Part shown: positions 52,256 through 61,610 of the stretch, piece after piece
Position numbering within the stretch: the first letter of the stretch is position 1
How the letters are laid out: every line of letters begins with the position of its first letter
Source: Candidatus Pseudobacter hemicellulosilyticus
GTDB taxonomy: Bacteria; Bacteroidota; Bacteroidia; Chitinophagales; Chitinophagaceae
DNA length: 64,000 nt
Direction of reading: 5' to 3'
NCBI GenBank assembly: GCA_029202545.1
Contig: CP119311.1
Location: forward strand, 558,001-622,000
Program-made: the position numbers and the translations under genes
The notes under the pieces: model-generated
Database searches by the model: none
Told to the model about the DNA's origin: nothing
The model's input: only the letters and a program-made list of their open reading frames with translations

Positions 52256-53257
52256 TCAGGGGATCACAATTTTCTTAGGGGCTGGCTTATGGCTGCTTAT
52301 CCAGACGGCGCGGGTCACAAAATGACCAATCAGGGAGCCCAGCAGCACATCACTGGCCCAGTGCCTGTTCTGGTAAATGCGGGAGGCGGCTGTGGCCGTG
52401 GCCAGGGCATAGGCAACCGGCGGCACCCATTTGGTGTCCCGGAATTCCATAGCCAGCGCGGTGGCCACACTGAAAATGGTATTGCTATGACCCGAGGGGG
52501 AAGAAGTATACCGGTTGCCGCTGAAAGGGGGCGCATAGTCCCAGGAACTGGTGGCTTCATCCGGTCTTTTCCGCCGGATGATGGTCTTTGAAGTAGTATA
52601 GATCAGCGTGGAAATTGCCAGCGATTTGGCGCCTACCAGGCCAGCCGTTTCAAATTTGCTGTTCTTTGTCAGGGCCCCGGCCAGGTACATGGTAGGGAAA
52701 ATATATACCCCGTAAAAGTTCCCGAAAGGTTCAATCACTTTGGCTACTTCTCCCGGGATGGAATGCTGGTTGGCTTGCATCACATGCCGGATCTCCCAGT
52801 CGGCCAGCATCAGACCGCCCACCCCCACCATGGCGACACTGAATTTTGTCCAGTCTTTTTTATTCCAGTGGGCTGGTCGGGAAACAGTGTATTTGAGCGA
52901 GGGCCAGAAACTTTTTACATAGTCCAGGTTGAGCTTGTACCGAAGGGGTGCTGCCGTATCGGTTGCTGTTGCTTTGACCAGCATATGGGAGGGCATGGCA
53001 TTCTCCGGCAGCTGGGACACAGACAGCGTATCCATGGTGCTGGGAAGGGTATCTGCCGGCAATGCTTCCTGGCGTGCAGGAATGGTATCGGGAAATGCAG
53101 GTTGTTCCGGCAGGGTATCCGGCTGCTGCGGGCAGGCAGGCAGGTTGTCCGTCCAGACCCGGGAAGCCGGCAGGCTATCCTGCGCAGCCGCTGAAATACA
53201 GCCCAGCAACAGCAAACAGCAAAGGAAAAACGGATAGTGGTTTTTATGATACGCCAT
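52256..53257 (-). CDS. PAP2-family membrane phosphatase
   Basis: Protein of 333 residues with a signal peptide (ending CISAAAQDS), a Pro/Thr-rich segment of repeated DTLP/LPA-like units (about 25-75), and a C-terminal PAP2 domain. The three phosphatase motifs are seen: KTIIRRKRPDE, YTSSPSGHSNT (the central SGH) and SRIYQNRHWASDVLLG (the last with the SRx5Hx3D pattern). It acts on a phospholipid or undecaprenyl-type phosphate at the outer face of the inner membrane or in the periplasm. It is the third lipid-phosphate gene in 3 kb, after the kinase and App1-type gene. The ATG at 53257 avoids an unlikely leader. Confidence 0.87.
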   Translation of the reverse strand: MAYHKNHYPFFLCCLLLLGCISAAAQDSLPASRVWTDNLPACPQQPDTLPEQPAFPDTIPARQEALPADTLPSTMDTLSVSQLPENAMPSHMLVKATATDTAAPLRYKLNLDYVKSFWPSLKYTVSRPAHWNKKDWTKFSVAMVGVGGLMLADWEIRHVMQANQHSIPGEVAKVIEPFGNFYGVYIFPTMYLAGALTKNSKFETAGLVGAKSLAISTLIYTTSKTIIRRKRPDEATSSWDYAPPFSGNRYTSSPSGHSNTIFSVATALAMEFRDTKWVPPVAYALATATAASRIYQNRHWASDVLLGSLIGHFVTRAVWISSHKPAPKKIVIP

Positions 53258-53326
53258 GTTCCTCGAAATTGATGGGCAAAGGTAAGTGATCGGAAAGGTT
53301 CGCGGCCGATTCATTATCTTTAATAC

Positions 53327-54070
53327 ATGTTACCAACCGAAAGATTTTCAGGCCGTGCCCATAACTATTCCAACTATCGTCCGGACTATCCCGATACGTT
53401 GTTACGGTTCTTCCAGGAAAAATTCCGGCTTAACCAGGAAAGCAAAGTGGCTGATATTGGATCCGGCACCGGCATCCTTTCTGCGCAGCTCCTGCAGAAG
53501 GGTTACCAGGTCTTTGGGGTAGAACCAAATGCGGACATGCGGCAGAAAGCAGAAGAGGCCCTGGGCAGCCATGCCGGCTTTGTCAGTATCACCGGCACCG
53601 GTGAGCAGACCAACCTGCCGGATCATTCGGTGAACCTGGTAACAGTAGCGCAGGCCTTTCACTGGATGGATCCTGCTACAGCCAAAAAGGAGTTCCACCG
53701 CATCCTGACCCCCGGCGGGCATATTGCCATTCTCTGGAACCTGCATGCGCAGGACAGTTTATTTGGGCAGGGGTATGAAGCCCTGCGCAGTCATTATGGA
53801 ATGGATTATAAAAAGATCCGTAAATCACATGAACCCGACCTGGCCTCCTTTTTTGCCCCGGCAACTATGGAGGTGGTTGTTTTCTCCCATCATATTTTCC
53901 TGGACCTGCAAGGCTTCCAGGGACAGATACAATCCTCCTCCTTTATGCCCCAACCAGGACATCCCCAGTTTGAAGAAATGATGGAGAAAGCGGAACAATT
54001 ATTCACCACCTACCAGGAAAATGGCCTGGTCAAGATCGCCTACAACACAAAACTGTATTATGGATCTTAA
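53327..54070 (+). CDS. Class I SAM-dependent methyltransferase
   Basis: Cytoplasmic methyltransferase of 247 residues: Rossmann SAM motif VADIGSGTGILSAQLLQKGYQVFGVEPN (about 43-70), then the acidic loop and ITGTGEQTNLPDHSVNLVTVAQAFHWMD (motif for the UbiE/Methyltransf_11 group). The N-terminus RFSGRAHNYSNYRPDYP is a common start for small-molecule methyltransferases of this type. The substrate is unknown. The gene ends in an 11-nt overlap with the YeiH-type transporter, so both form an operon. A TATCTTTA box lies just upstream. Confidence 0.88.
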   Translation: MLPTERFSGRAHNYSNYRPDYPDTLLRFFQEKFRLNQESKVADIGSGTGILSAQLLQKGYQVFGVEPNADMRQKAEEALGSHAGFVSITGTGEQTNLPDHSVNLVTVAQAFHWMDPATAKKEFHRILTPGGHIAILWNLHAQDSLFGQGYEALRSHYGMDYKKIRKSHEPDLASFFAPATMEVVVFSHHIFLDLQGFQGQIQSSSFMPQPGHPQFEEMMEKAEQLFTTYQENGLVKIAYNTKLYYGS

Positions 54071-55322
54071 GACAGCCCCCGGACGGTGGGCTATGACAGA
54101 AGACTGGGCGGCCGTACTCACCGGCGCCCTCGTTATCGGAATCGCACTGGCAGGATTTGCACTGCCGCAGCCGGCCTTCGGCTGGAAAACCCTTCCTGAA
54201 CTCAGTACTAAAGTATTTACGCTTTCCAACCTAACGGCTATCGGTATCCAGTTTGTACTTGTACTCCTGTTCTCCCTGCTGAGCGCCAGGGCCTGCGGCA
54301 AACCTGCCCGCTCTTTCCTGCTGGTGTTCCCGCTGGTATATGCGCTCACAGTAGTGGCGCTGATCATTGCCGGCAGCCAGCAGCTGAAACAATGGGGACT
54401 GGAAGCCGTGATCTTCAGTCTCTGCCTCGGCCTGCTGATCAGCAACCTGTTCCGCCTGCCCGACTGGTTCAAAAAAGCACTCACCTCTGAATTGTTCGTC
54501 AAGATAGGCCTGGTGCTGCTGGGCGCCACCGTTATCTTTTCAGAGATCATCAGGGCCGGCGCACTGGGACTGATACAGGCCCTGCTGGTAGTGGTCTCCG
54601 TCTGGTACTTTGCCTACTGGCTCTGCAAGCGGCTGAAGATAGATGATGAGCTCACCATGATGATCTCCAGCGCAGTGTCCATCTGCGGGGTATCCGCCGC
54701 CATTGCCACGGCAGGCGCTATTAAAGGCGATGCTAAAAAATTATCTTATGTGATCTCCATGGTACTGGTGACGGCTATCCCCATGATGATCTTTATGCCG
54801 GTGATTGCCGACTGGATGGGCCTGTCCCAGGCCGTTACCGGCGCCTGGCTGGGTGGCAGCATTGACACCACCGGCGCAGTAGTGGCTTCCGGCACATTGG
54901 TAGGAGAAGAAGCGCTGAAGATAAGCACCATTGTTAAATTCTCGCAGAACGTTTTACTGGGCGTAGCCGCTTTTGCAATCTCCCTCTACTGGACCTATAC
55001 CAAACATCCCAATGCGGCAGAGACCAGCAAACCCGGCATTGGCGTCATCTGGGAGCGTTTTCCCAAATTCGTGATCGGCTTTATTGGCGCCTCCGTTCTT
55101 TTCTCCTTTATGGTGCCCGCTGGTTTACCCGGCCAGGTGTCCGCCAGCCTGAAAGGATTGCAGGGACTCTGGTTTGCGCTGGCCTTTACCAGCATTGGCC
55201 TGGAAACCAATTTCAGGGACCTGTTTGGACAAAGCGGCCGGAAGCCATTGCTGGCTTTCCTGGTGGCACAATTGTTCAATATTGTCATCACCCTGGTCAT
55301 CGCTTACCTTTTATTCCGGTAA
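54060..55322 (+). CDS. YeiH/UPF0324 family putative anion (sulfate) exporter
   Basis: Inner-membrane protein of 420 residues with about eleven membrane segments and family signatures: LKIDDELTMMISSAVSICGVSAAIATAGAIKGDAKKLSYVISMVL and LGGSIDTTGAVVASGTLVGEEALKISTIVKFSQNVLLG. The family is annotated as putative sulfate exporters on weak evidence. It starts inside the 3' end of the methyltransferase gene, so it is translationally coupled. It lacks any obvious link to the sulfur cluster other than family name. The true substrate is uncertain. Confidence 0.85.
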   Translation: MDLKTAPGRWAMTEDWAAVLTGALVIGIALAGFALPQPAFGWKTLPELSTKVFTLSNLTAIGIQFVLVLLFSLLSARACGKPARSFLLVFPLVYALTVVALIIAGSQQLKQWGLEAVIFSLCLGLLISNLFRLPDWFKKALTSELFVKIGLVLLGATVIFSEIIRAGALGLIQALLVVVSVWYFAYWLCKRLKIDDELTMMISSAVSICGVSAAIATAGAIKGDAKKLSYVISMVLVTAIPMMIFMPVIADWMGLSQAVTGAWLGGSIDTTGAVVASGTLVGEEALKISTIVKFSQNVLLGVAAFAISLYWTYTKHPNAAETSKPGIGVIWERFPKFVIGFIGASVLFSFMVPAGLPGQVSASLKGLQGLWFALAFTSIGLETNFRDLFGQSGRKPLLAFLVAQLFNIVITLVIAYLLFR

Positions 55323-55372
55323 GCCGCCACTAACGGGTAACCCCAAATTGTTGAACAGAGCGGACAATACCA

Positions 55373-55390
55373 GCTGCGCTGCAGCGCAGC
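55373..55390. repeat. Perfect 18-bp palindrome GCTGCGCTGCAGCGCAGC
   Basis: Fully self-complementary sequence with no loop, in the 125-nt gap after the YeiH-type gene and before the pyridoxamine-oxidase-like gene. It could be a protein-binding site or part of a terminator-like structure, but no T run follows. Confidence 0.45.
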
Positions 55391-55447
55391 GCCCTGTTAT
55401 GCCGCTTGCTGGCATGCTATTTTAACCGGCTTTCCAAAAGAAAAGCT

Positions 55448-55984
55448 ATGGACAGCATTAATCTACAGCAGCCCGAAACCAATCGCAAAGACCTGCAGGG
55501 CAGCGAGGCCGCCGAGAAAATAAAAGAACTGATCAAAAAAGCGAAGAACTGCTTTTTCTGTACGCGTATCCGGACCGGTGAGGCCTTTTCACCCCGCCCC
55601 ATGGCCATTCAGAAGGTGGATGATGATGGTACCTGCTGGTTCCTGAGCGCTGACGACAGCGATAAGAATGAGCATATACAACAGGATCCTGCTGTGCAGC
55701 TCCTGTTCCAGGGTGCTACCCATTCGGATTTTGCCACACTATACGGCCAGGCCAGTATCAGCAGGGATAAAGCAATAATAAAAGAATTGTGGGAGCCTAT
55801 TGTGAAGACCTGGTTCACTGAAGGAGTGGACGATCCACGGATCACCGTGATCCGTTTTACGCCCGAAGAAGGATATTACTGGGATACCAAACACGGGCAA
55901 CTCATAGCCTTTATGAAACAGCTGGCCGGCGCCCTCACCGGCAAAACGCTGGATGATTCCATTGAAGGCAAACTCAAGGTATAA
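55448..55984 (+). CDS. Pyridoxamine 5'-phosphate oxidase-fold general stress protein
   Basis: Small cytoplasmic protein of 178 residues with the split-barrel FMN-binding fold: IKKAKNCFFCTRIRTGEAFSPRPMAIQKVDDDGTCWFLSADDSDKNEHIQQDPAVQLLFQ is the family core. It matches the COG3871-type general stress protein 26 group rather than true PdxH, so flavin binding is likely but the reaction is unknown. The ATG at 55448 is chosen because an upstream frame lacks family similarity. A terminator follows. Confidence 0.87.
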   Translation: MDSINLQQPETNRKDLQGSEAAEKIKELIKKAKNCFFCTRIRTGEAFSPRPMAIQKVDDDGTCWFLSADDSDKNEHIQQDPAVQLLFQGATHSDFATLYGQASISRDKAIIKELWEPIVKTWFTEGVDDPRITVIRFTPEEGYYWDTKHGQLIAFMKQLAGALTGKTLDDSIEGKLKV

Positions 55985-56010
55985 CAGGGAGCAAGAGACA
56001 ATATCCTGTG

Positions 56011-56060
56011 GCCCGACGGGTGCTCCATCACAACAGCACCCGGTCGGGCTTTTAATTTTT
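56011..56060 (+). terminator. Intrinsic terminator of the stress-protein gene
   Basis: GCCCGACGGGTGCT and AGCACCCGGTCGGGC form a 14-bp stem with one bulged base and a 10-nt loop, followed by TTTTAATTTTT. It lies between this gene and the convergent AsmA-like gene. Confidence 0.87.
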
Positions 56061-59000
56061 CTTACGTTTGTCCTTGCCCAGCCCGATCTTATAATCTTCC
56101 GGGGTACCGGTAACTTTAATATTCATAAAGCGGACCCGCTTGTCCTTGTCCCGGAACTCAATTTCATCCACCTGGTCCATATCCACTTCCTCCTGCTTCC
56201 TGCCAAACAATGCGCGGAAGCCTACCTGGGTCACCATCTTTAGCGGGATGCGCATATAATATTCCATGGTCAGGTCCATGGATTGTTTGCCCGAGATCTC
56301 CATAAAACCAAGGGAAGAATTGATATTCATACTTGGGATATCCAGTGTCCCATTCCGGAAGGTCAGCACATTCCGAAGGGTATCAAAACGGACCATCCGC
56401 AGGTTCTTGTCCTTGAAATAGCCGGCCATGGCCTGCATGGGCGCAAAATCAACCAGGCTGCCATTCACGATCTCAATATCCAGCTCTGCTTTGGAATCAT
56501 TGATCAATGGCACCAGATCAGGGTGTACCTGTACATGGCTTTTGATCTGACCGCTCACTATCCCCTTAATGTTCTTGTTGATCACCAGGTCCTGTCCAAA
56601 ATGATCCAGTCGGATCATCACTTTTTCCAGGTCCACATCATTGACCCTGATGCGGCTGTTGAAAAAGATCTTCTGGGGATTGGTACCATTGAGATAACCC
56701 CGGATGCCCATGGTGCCATCGGCCACATTCATACCCATGGTATCTACATAGATCATATGGTCCTCCTGCGTGCGCAGGTGTGCTGTGATACCGGTCAATC
56801 CCAGTCGCTTGTATTTCAACCTGCCTATATCTGCCCGTACCTCAAAATCCGGGAAGGGGATCAGGAAGATATTGAAGGCTTTGGCATGATCACTGGTATC
56901 GGCGGGATTGCTGGCGGTGCTGGCAGTAACGGGCATACTGTTATGATCCGCTACCGCATTGGTGACCAGCATGGGCGCAGCTGCGGTTACCGGTGTCTGG
57001 TCTGGCGTTGGGGTTTGCGCTGGTGATGGCGCTGGCTTCTGTGCTGGTGTTGGCCGCACAGCTGCAAAGGATTCAAAATTGTAGCGCAGGAGCTGGTCGG
57101 CATCCAGGAATTCAGAGCGGAAATAAAGATAGTTGGTCTTCTTTTTGAGTTCCTTGTTGTCCCCGGCATAGAGCCGCAGGTTGAGATCAAAATCAGTCCG
57201 GCCGATCTTTCCTTTCAGGGTGTCCACTTTCACGATCTTATTACCATACAGCAGGCCGCCACTGATGCTGTCCAGTTTCAGCCGGTGCTTTTTCAGCGAT
57301 CCGGAGATATTGGCTATACGCAGTTTGACAAATTTGAAACTGGTATCATACCGCAGGTCAGCACGGGCGCGCAGCCATAGATTATTGGCTTCCTCTTCCT
57401 GGTAGCTTTCCGAAACCCAGGTCTTGCTGATAGGTCCCAGCAGGTCCGCCATAGCCAGGCGATTGGATTTGAAATCGAAGGCCACCTGTGTTTTTCCTTT
57501 TTTGATGGGGTCGAACCAAAGTGCATAATTGATCACACGGCCACTGAAGCGCAGGTCTGACTGATCAATCATACCTGTCAGGTTACGCAGCAGCAGGGCG
57601 GTATCATTGATGGTAACAGTGGCGCCCAGGTCATGAAATGCATGCGGGTATTTTTTGAAAGCGGCCCTTAACTGTTTTAGTTCAAATACACCTTTGGGCA
57701 GGGGGGCCGGGTGGCGCAGCTGCTGTACCGAAGTAGCAAGGGCCAGGCCGATGTTAAAACCGCGGATCTCTTCTTCCATCTTTGCCGCTTTGGCGGTATC
57801 ATGGGCAAACAGTTCTTTCAGCACCAGCTTATCACTGCTGATATTGAGCGCCAGGCTGACGGGTTTATCGTGTGCATGCAGCACGGCCAGCAGGTCACTC
57901 AGGGAGCCATTGACCCGGAGATCGGAATTGGCCACTTTAAGCCGGAGCGTGTCCAGCACAATACGGCCGTTCCGCATTACTGCGTGCAGGTTCATATCCC
58001 GCACCGGGTGCGGGTAATTGGGAATACGGAAAGAAAGGTCTTCCACTGTCAGTTCACTCTGCACCCCTTCTTTCAGTTTATGCAGGGCCTTTTCCGGGAA
58101 TTGCAGATCGGTCAGCTCTTTGAAGTTCATGTCCAGCTTCACCTTGCCGGTAATATGTTTCAGGTCAGGGATACCGAGGAATTCTCCAATGAACTGTAGT
58201 TCCAGCTCAGACTTCAGCTGCATCAGCACATGCGGATCTGTAAAATCCCGGATCACGAAATTGCCGTCAAAGACACCCTTCCCCGGTTTAGCGCTGACGT
58301 TGGTCATCCGTAATTCTGAAGTGTGCAGGTTATGCTCACTACCATTGGTATAAAAACCGCTGAAGCCTAATTGATCCAGCTTCCGGTCGGCCCCGGTATT
58401 CAGGAACCAGGCATCCTGCAATCCGAAATTCAGTTCTATCAATGGCAGTTTCTCTTTGGACAGCGCCCCTTTAATGGTGCCGTCAAAAGAGAGATGCCCA
58501 TCGTATTTAAAAGGTTTGAGAATGGCTTTCACATCACCGGGAATGAAGGCGGCAATCAGGTTCATATCCGGCTTATCTCCTTTCACCACAAAATCCACCT
58601 GGCTCTCTTTGGCCAGTGCAGCAGTACCGGTGATGGTCAGGGCTGCATCCTGCAGACTGATGCCACCACGGGTGAGGGCGAGAAAATGTTTTTGTTTGTC
58701 GAAGTCGGCCGCAATATCCAGCTGCAACTGTTTATGGCGGAAGAAACTGGTATCGGTGGGGCTGGTCATGTCCAGCTCCATATCGGCCTTCAGGGCAATT
58801 TGCAGCTGGCTGCTGTCTGTCTTAAAACTGGCGGACAGTTTATCGATATGGGTACTGAAGCGCCGCATACTGCTTTTATCCAGGTAGGAGATATCCATAT
58901 CGCGCAGGACCATCCTGCGCAGGTTGATCTGTAGGGCGGCGGCGGAATCAGGAGCCTTACTGCTGGCAGTATCGGAGCCCAGGTTTTTGGCTTCTACCAG

Positions 59001-59417
59001 GTTGAGCTGGCCGTTCTTTTCCTGTACCAGGTCCAGTTTACCCCCTTTCAGCATCAGGCGGCGCACATTGTATTGTTGTTTGAAAATATCGGGCAGACTG
59101 AAACCCACATAGAGATGTTCCAGCTGGTAGATCGGCCTGCCGGTCCGGCTCTTATCCGGGAAGAATTGCACGCCATGCAGGGCTACTGAAACATTGGGAA
59201 AATTCTCAACAAGATTGATATTGCTGCGTTCCAGGGTGATGGCTCCTTTGAATTGCTTGTTCAGTTCATCGATAGCCATTCTGGTGATCCGCTCCTGTTG
59301 TGTGAACAGCAGCAGGACCGCCACACCTATCAGTACAAAAAAGATAGCCAGGAAGATCAATAACCCTCTGAATATTCTTTTCTTGATCGATCGTTTTTTC
59401 TTTCCGGGTACGGCCAT
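56052..59417 (-). CDS. AsmA-like/TamB-class envelope protein
   Basis: Protein of 1121 residues with an N-terminal Lys/Arg-rich start and one membrane segment (GLLIFLAIFFVLIGVAVLLLF, about 19-39), followed by a long periplasmic region of the AsmA type (ITRMAIDELNKQFKGAITLERSNINLVENFPNVSVALHGVQF) made of repeated beta-strands. A Pro/Ala/Thr-rich linker lies near residues 785-835. AsmA-like proteins bridge the inner and outer membranes and move phospholipids. The C-terminal part (MQAMAGYFKDKNLRMVRFDTL, SGKQSMDLTMEYYMRIPLK) is conserved in Bacteroidetes. It ends in a Lys-rich tail. It stands alone on its strand. Confidence 0.88.
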   Translation of the reverse strand: MAVPGKKKRSIKKRIFRGLLIFLAIFFVLIGVAVLLLFTQQERITRMAIDELNKQFKGAITLERSNINLVENFPNVSVALHGVQFFPDKSRTGRPIYQLEHLYVGFSLPDIFKQQYNVRRLMLKGGKLDLVQEKNGQLNLVEAKNLGSDTASSKAPDSAAALQINLRRMVLRDMDISYLDKSSMRRFSTHIDKLSASFKTDSSQLQIALKADMELDMTSPTDTSFFRHKQLQLDIAADFDKQKHFLALTRGGISLQDAALTITGTAALAKESQVDFVVKGDKPDMNLIAAFIPGDVKAILKPFKYDGHLSFDGTIKGALSKEKLPLIELNFGLQDAWFLNTGADRKLDQLGFSGFYTNGSEHNLHTSELRMTNVSAKPGKGVFDGNFVIRDFTDPHVLMQLKSELELQFIGEFLGIPDLKHITGKVKLDMNFKELTDLQFPEKALHKLKEGVQSELTVEDLSFRIPNYPHPVRDMNLHAVMRNGRIVLDTLRLKVANSDLRVNGSLSDLLAVLHAHDKPVSLALNISSDKLVLKELFAHDTAKAAKMEEEIRGFNIGLALATSVQQLRHPAPLPKGVFELKQLRAAFKKYPHAFHDLGATVTINDTALLLRNLTGMIDQSDLRFSGRVINYALWFDPIKKGKTQVAFDFKSNRLAMADLLGPISKTWVSESYQEEEANNLWLRARADLRYDTSFKFVKLRIANISGSLKKHRLKLDSISGGLLYGNKIVKVDTLKGKIGRTDFDLNLRLYAGDNKELKKKTNYLYFRSEFLDADQLLRYNFESFAAVRPTPAQKPAPSPAQTPTPDQTPVTAAAPMLVTNAVADHNSMPVTASTASNPADTSDHAKAFNIFLIPFPDFEVRADIGRLKYKRLGLTGITAHLRTQEDHMIYVDTMGMNVADGTMGIRGYLNGTNPQKIFFNSRIRVNDVDLEKVMIRLDHFGQDLVINKNIKGIVSGQIKSHVQVHPDLVPLINDSKAELDIEIVNGSLVDFAPMQAMAGYFKDKNLRMVRFDTLRNVLTFRNGTLDIPSMNINSSLGFMEISGKQSMDLTMEYYMRIPLKMVTQVGFRALFGRKQEEVDMDQVDEIEFRDKDKRVRFMNIKVTGTPEDYKIGLGKDKRKKN

Positions 59418-59556
59418 AGGTTACGAAATGTTTAACCGGGGTAAACGCATTTATCCCCTTTTTATGCTGGATCAATAATTAGATTACCATTAAAATATAA
59501 AGGTAAGAAGGGTAAAGGTTACTCCAAGGGGAGTGGCAGTAGACCAAACTTTGTAT

Positions 59557-59564
59557 TACTTTTG
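59557..59564 (+). promoter_or_regulatory. Candidate -7 box for the BtuB-like receptor (TACTTTTG)
   Basis: TACTTTTG matches TAnnTTTG exactly and ends 6 nt before the ATG, so the transcript may be leaderless. No clear -33 element is present. The 153-nt gap has no cobalamin riboswitch features. Confidence 0.45.
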
Positions 59565-59570
59565 CCCGCT

Positions 59571-61496
59571 ATGCAAAAAAACACCCTCTTACTTATACTA
59601 TCATCCTGTGTTATTGGCCTGAGTGTCAGTGCCCAGGAAAAAGAAAGCGAACTAAACCCCGTCACTGTGACCGCTTCACTGGCCCAGCAAAGGGCTTCAG
59701 AAACGGGACGTAATATTACTGTTATCAAAGGCGAACGCTTCCGCGAGCTGCCGGTGCATTCACTGGACGAGCTGCTGCGCTATGTTCCCGGCGTAGAGAT
59801 CCAGGCCCGCGGCCCTGTAGGATCACAAAGTGATATTGTGCTGCGGGGCGGTACTTTCCAGCAGGTGCTGGTGATCCTGGACGGCATGCGGCTCAATGAT
59901 CCCAATACCGGGCACTTCAATAGCTATATTCCGATTGCTCCGGCCGAGATAGAACGTATTGAAGTACTGAAAGGGGCTTCTTCGGCCATTCATGGCGCCG
60001 ATGCCGTTGGCGGTGTCATCAATATCATCACGAAATCTTTTGCAGCAAAACGCGGCGCCGAAAAATTGCAGTTCACCGGCGGCGCCAATTTCGGTGAATA
60101 CGGGTTATGGGGGGCCGATGCCGGCCTCGTGTACAGCAAAGACAGGCTGCACCTGGCTGCCGGCCTGCTCACCAACCAAGCTGATGGCGTTCAGCAAAGA
60201 GGTACTACCGGTTTCTTTCAGAATACCACCGGCTCCGTCTCTGCCAAATATTTTATAGCGCCCAAATGGAGTGTGGCCTATCGCTTTGCGTATGACAGCC
60301 GCGATTTTGCCGCACAGAACTATTACACTACTTTCTTATCAGATACCGCCAGTGAGCAGGTTACTTCCCGCTGGCACCAGTTCCGCATCGCTTACCAGGA
60401 CGATAAGCAAAGCCTCAGCCTGGATGCCGGCTTTAAATCGGTCACCGATCACTATAGCTATAACAGTATTTCCATAGCCAATAATAATACGTCAAAACTG
60501 TTCCAGGCATTACTGAGCTACCAGCGCAGGCTCTCGGCTTCCACCCAGCTGGTGGCCGGTGGCAACCTGCAGGAGAAAAGGATCAGCTCCAACGACCGGG
60601 GCGACCATTCCCTGCTGCTGGTATCCCCTTTTGTTTCGGTAACACAGACCATCTGGAAAGGTTTCACGGCGCGTCCTTCCCTCCAGTGGGTCTTCTTTGA
60701 GAATATTTCTGATGAGCTGGCGCCGCAGCTGGACCTCTCTCAGAAACTGGGCCAGTTCCAGCTGAGGGGCAGCGTGGGCAAAACCATCCGTGACGCCGAT
60801 TTTACAGAGCGCTATAATAACTACAATAAAACGCTGGTGACCAGCGGCCGGATCGGCAATCCCAACCTGAATGCCGAAAGGTCCATCAGTTATGAGGTGG
60901 GGGCCGACTGGTTTGCCGGGGAGCGACTGAAACTCTCTGTCACTGGCTTCCAGCGCTTCCACAAACGACTGATAGATTACAGTACCACCCCCTATGCGGA
61001 TATGCCCCGGAAAGACAACCTGGCTCCCGGCGGCACCTATGCGCTGGCAAAGAATATCTCGTCAGTAGAGACCAGCGGGCTGGAGACCGACCTGCAATAC
61101 ATTCAGCCGCTGGCCAATAAACAAAACCTGACGCTGACAGCAGGGCTGGTCTGGTTGTCCAGTGTAAGCAGTGATGCCACACCGAGCTTTTATATTTCTT
61201 CCCATGCCAAATTCCTGACCAATTTCTCAGCTATCTATGCCTGGCGCAATCTCAGCCTCAGCGTGAACGGACTGTATAAAAAAAGGGAACGCCAATCGCT
61301 CCCCGCTATCAATGCCACGGTATCCAGGGATTATTTCCTGCTGAATGGCCGGGTAAAATATGCCTTCTGGCAGCAACGCCTCGGTGTCTATGTGCAGGTG
61401 GATAATACCTTTGATACGCAGTACAGTGACCTGTTAGGGACGCCGATGCCCGGCCGCTGGGTAATGGGTGGCCTGCAGTTCAACTGGAGTAAATAA
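59571..61496 (+). CDS. TonB-dependent receptor (BtuB/CirA-type)
   Basis: Outer-membrane receptor of 641 residues: signal peptide (about 1-20, ending VSAQE), a TonB-box-like start (LNPVTVTASLAQQRASE), plug domain (HSLDELLRYVPGVEIQARGPVGSQSDIVLRGGTFQQVLVILDGMRLNDPNTGHF, then APAEIERIEVLKGASSAIHGADAVGGVINIITK) and a beta barrel whose last strand ends WVMGGLQFNWSK. It has no carboxypeptidase-like domain or SusD, so it resembles the shorter siderophore/vitamin B12 receptors. The ligand is not identifiable. The ATG at 59571 follows a candidate promoter box. Confidence 0.9.
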   Translation: MQKNTLLLILSSCVIGLSVSAQEKESELNPVTVTASLAQQRASETGRNITVIKGERFRELPVHSLDELLRYVPGVEIQARGPVGSQSDIVLRGGTFQQVLVILDGMRLNDPNTGHFNSYIPIAPAEIERIEVLKGASSAIHGADAVGGVINIITKSFAAKRGAEKLQFTGGANFGEYGLWGADAGLVYSKDRLHLAAGLLTNQADGVQQRGTTGFFQNTTGSVSAKYFIAPKWSVAYRFAYDSRDFAAQNYYTTFLSDTASEQVTSRWHQFRIAYQDDKQSLSLDAGFKSVTDHYSYNSISIANNNTSKLFQALLSYQRRLSASTQLVAGGNLQEKRISSNDRGDHSLLLVSPFVSVTQTIWKGFTARPSLQWVFFENISDELAPQLDLSQKLGQFQLRGSVGKTIRDADFTERYNNYNKTLVTSGRIGNPNLNAERSISYEVGADWFAGERLKLSVTGFQRFHKRLIDYSTTPYADMPRKDNLAPGGTYALAKNISSVETSGLETDLQYIQPLANKQNLTLTAGLVWLSSVSSDATPSFYISSHAKFLTNFSAIYAWRNLSLSVNGLYKKRERQSLPAINATVSRDYFLLNGRVKYAFWQQRLGVYVQVDNTFDTQYSDLLGTPMPGRWVMGGLQFNWSK

Positions 61497-61567
61497 ACAC
61501 TGCTCCCAGGTAAACAGTGATCAGCAGCAAAGCTCATCTGTAGCCAATAAACTCCTGAAATAGGTAT

Positions 61568-61598
61568 AGCCCGGTCGTTGCGACCGGGCTCTTTGTTT
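61568..61598 (+). terminator. Intrinsic terminator of the BtuB-like receptor
   Basis: AGCCCGGTCG and CGACCGGGCT are a perfect 10-bp stem with a 3-nt loop TTG, followed by a weak T-rich run (CTTTGTTT). It lies between the receptor and the convergent FabF-like gene. Confidence 0.85.
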
Positions 61599-61610
61599 CC
61601 CTGTACGGGT

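Noticed and set aside
59433..59464. GGGGTAAA/TTTATCCCC hairpin followed by T run
   Set aside because: Arms need a bulge and it lies upstream of plus-strand genes with no transcript to end; weak evidence for a terminator.
59418..59570. Possible cobalamin riboswitch upstream of the BtuB-like receptor
   Set aside because: The gap is only 153 nt and has none of the conserved B12-box or core motifs.
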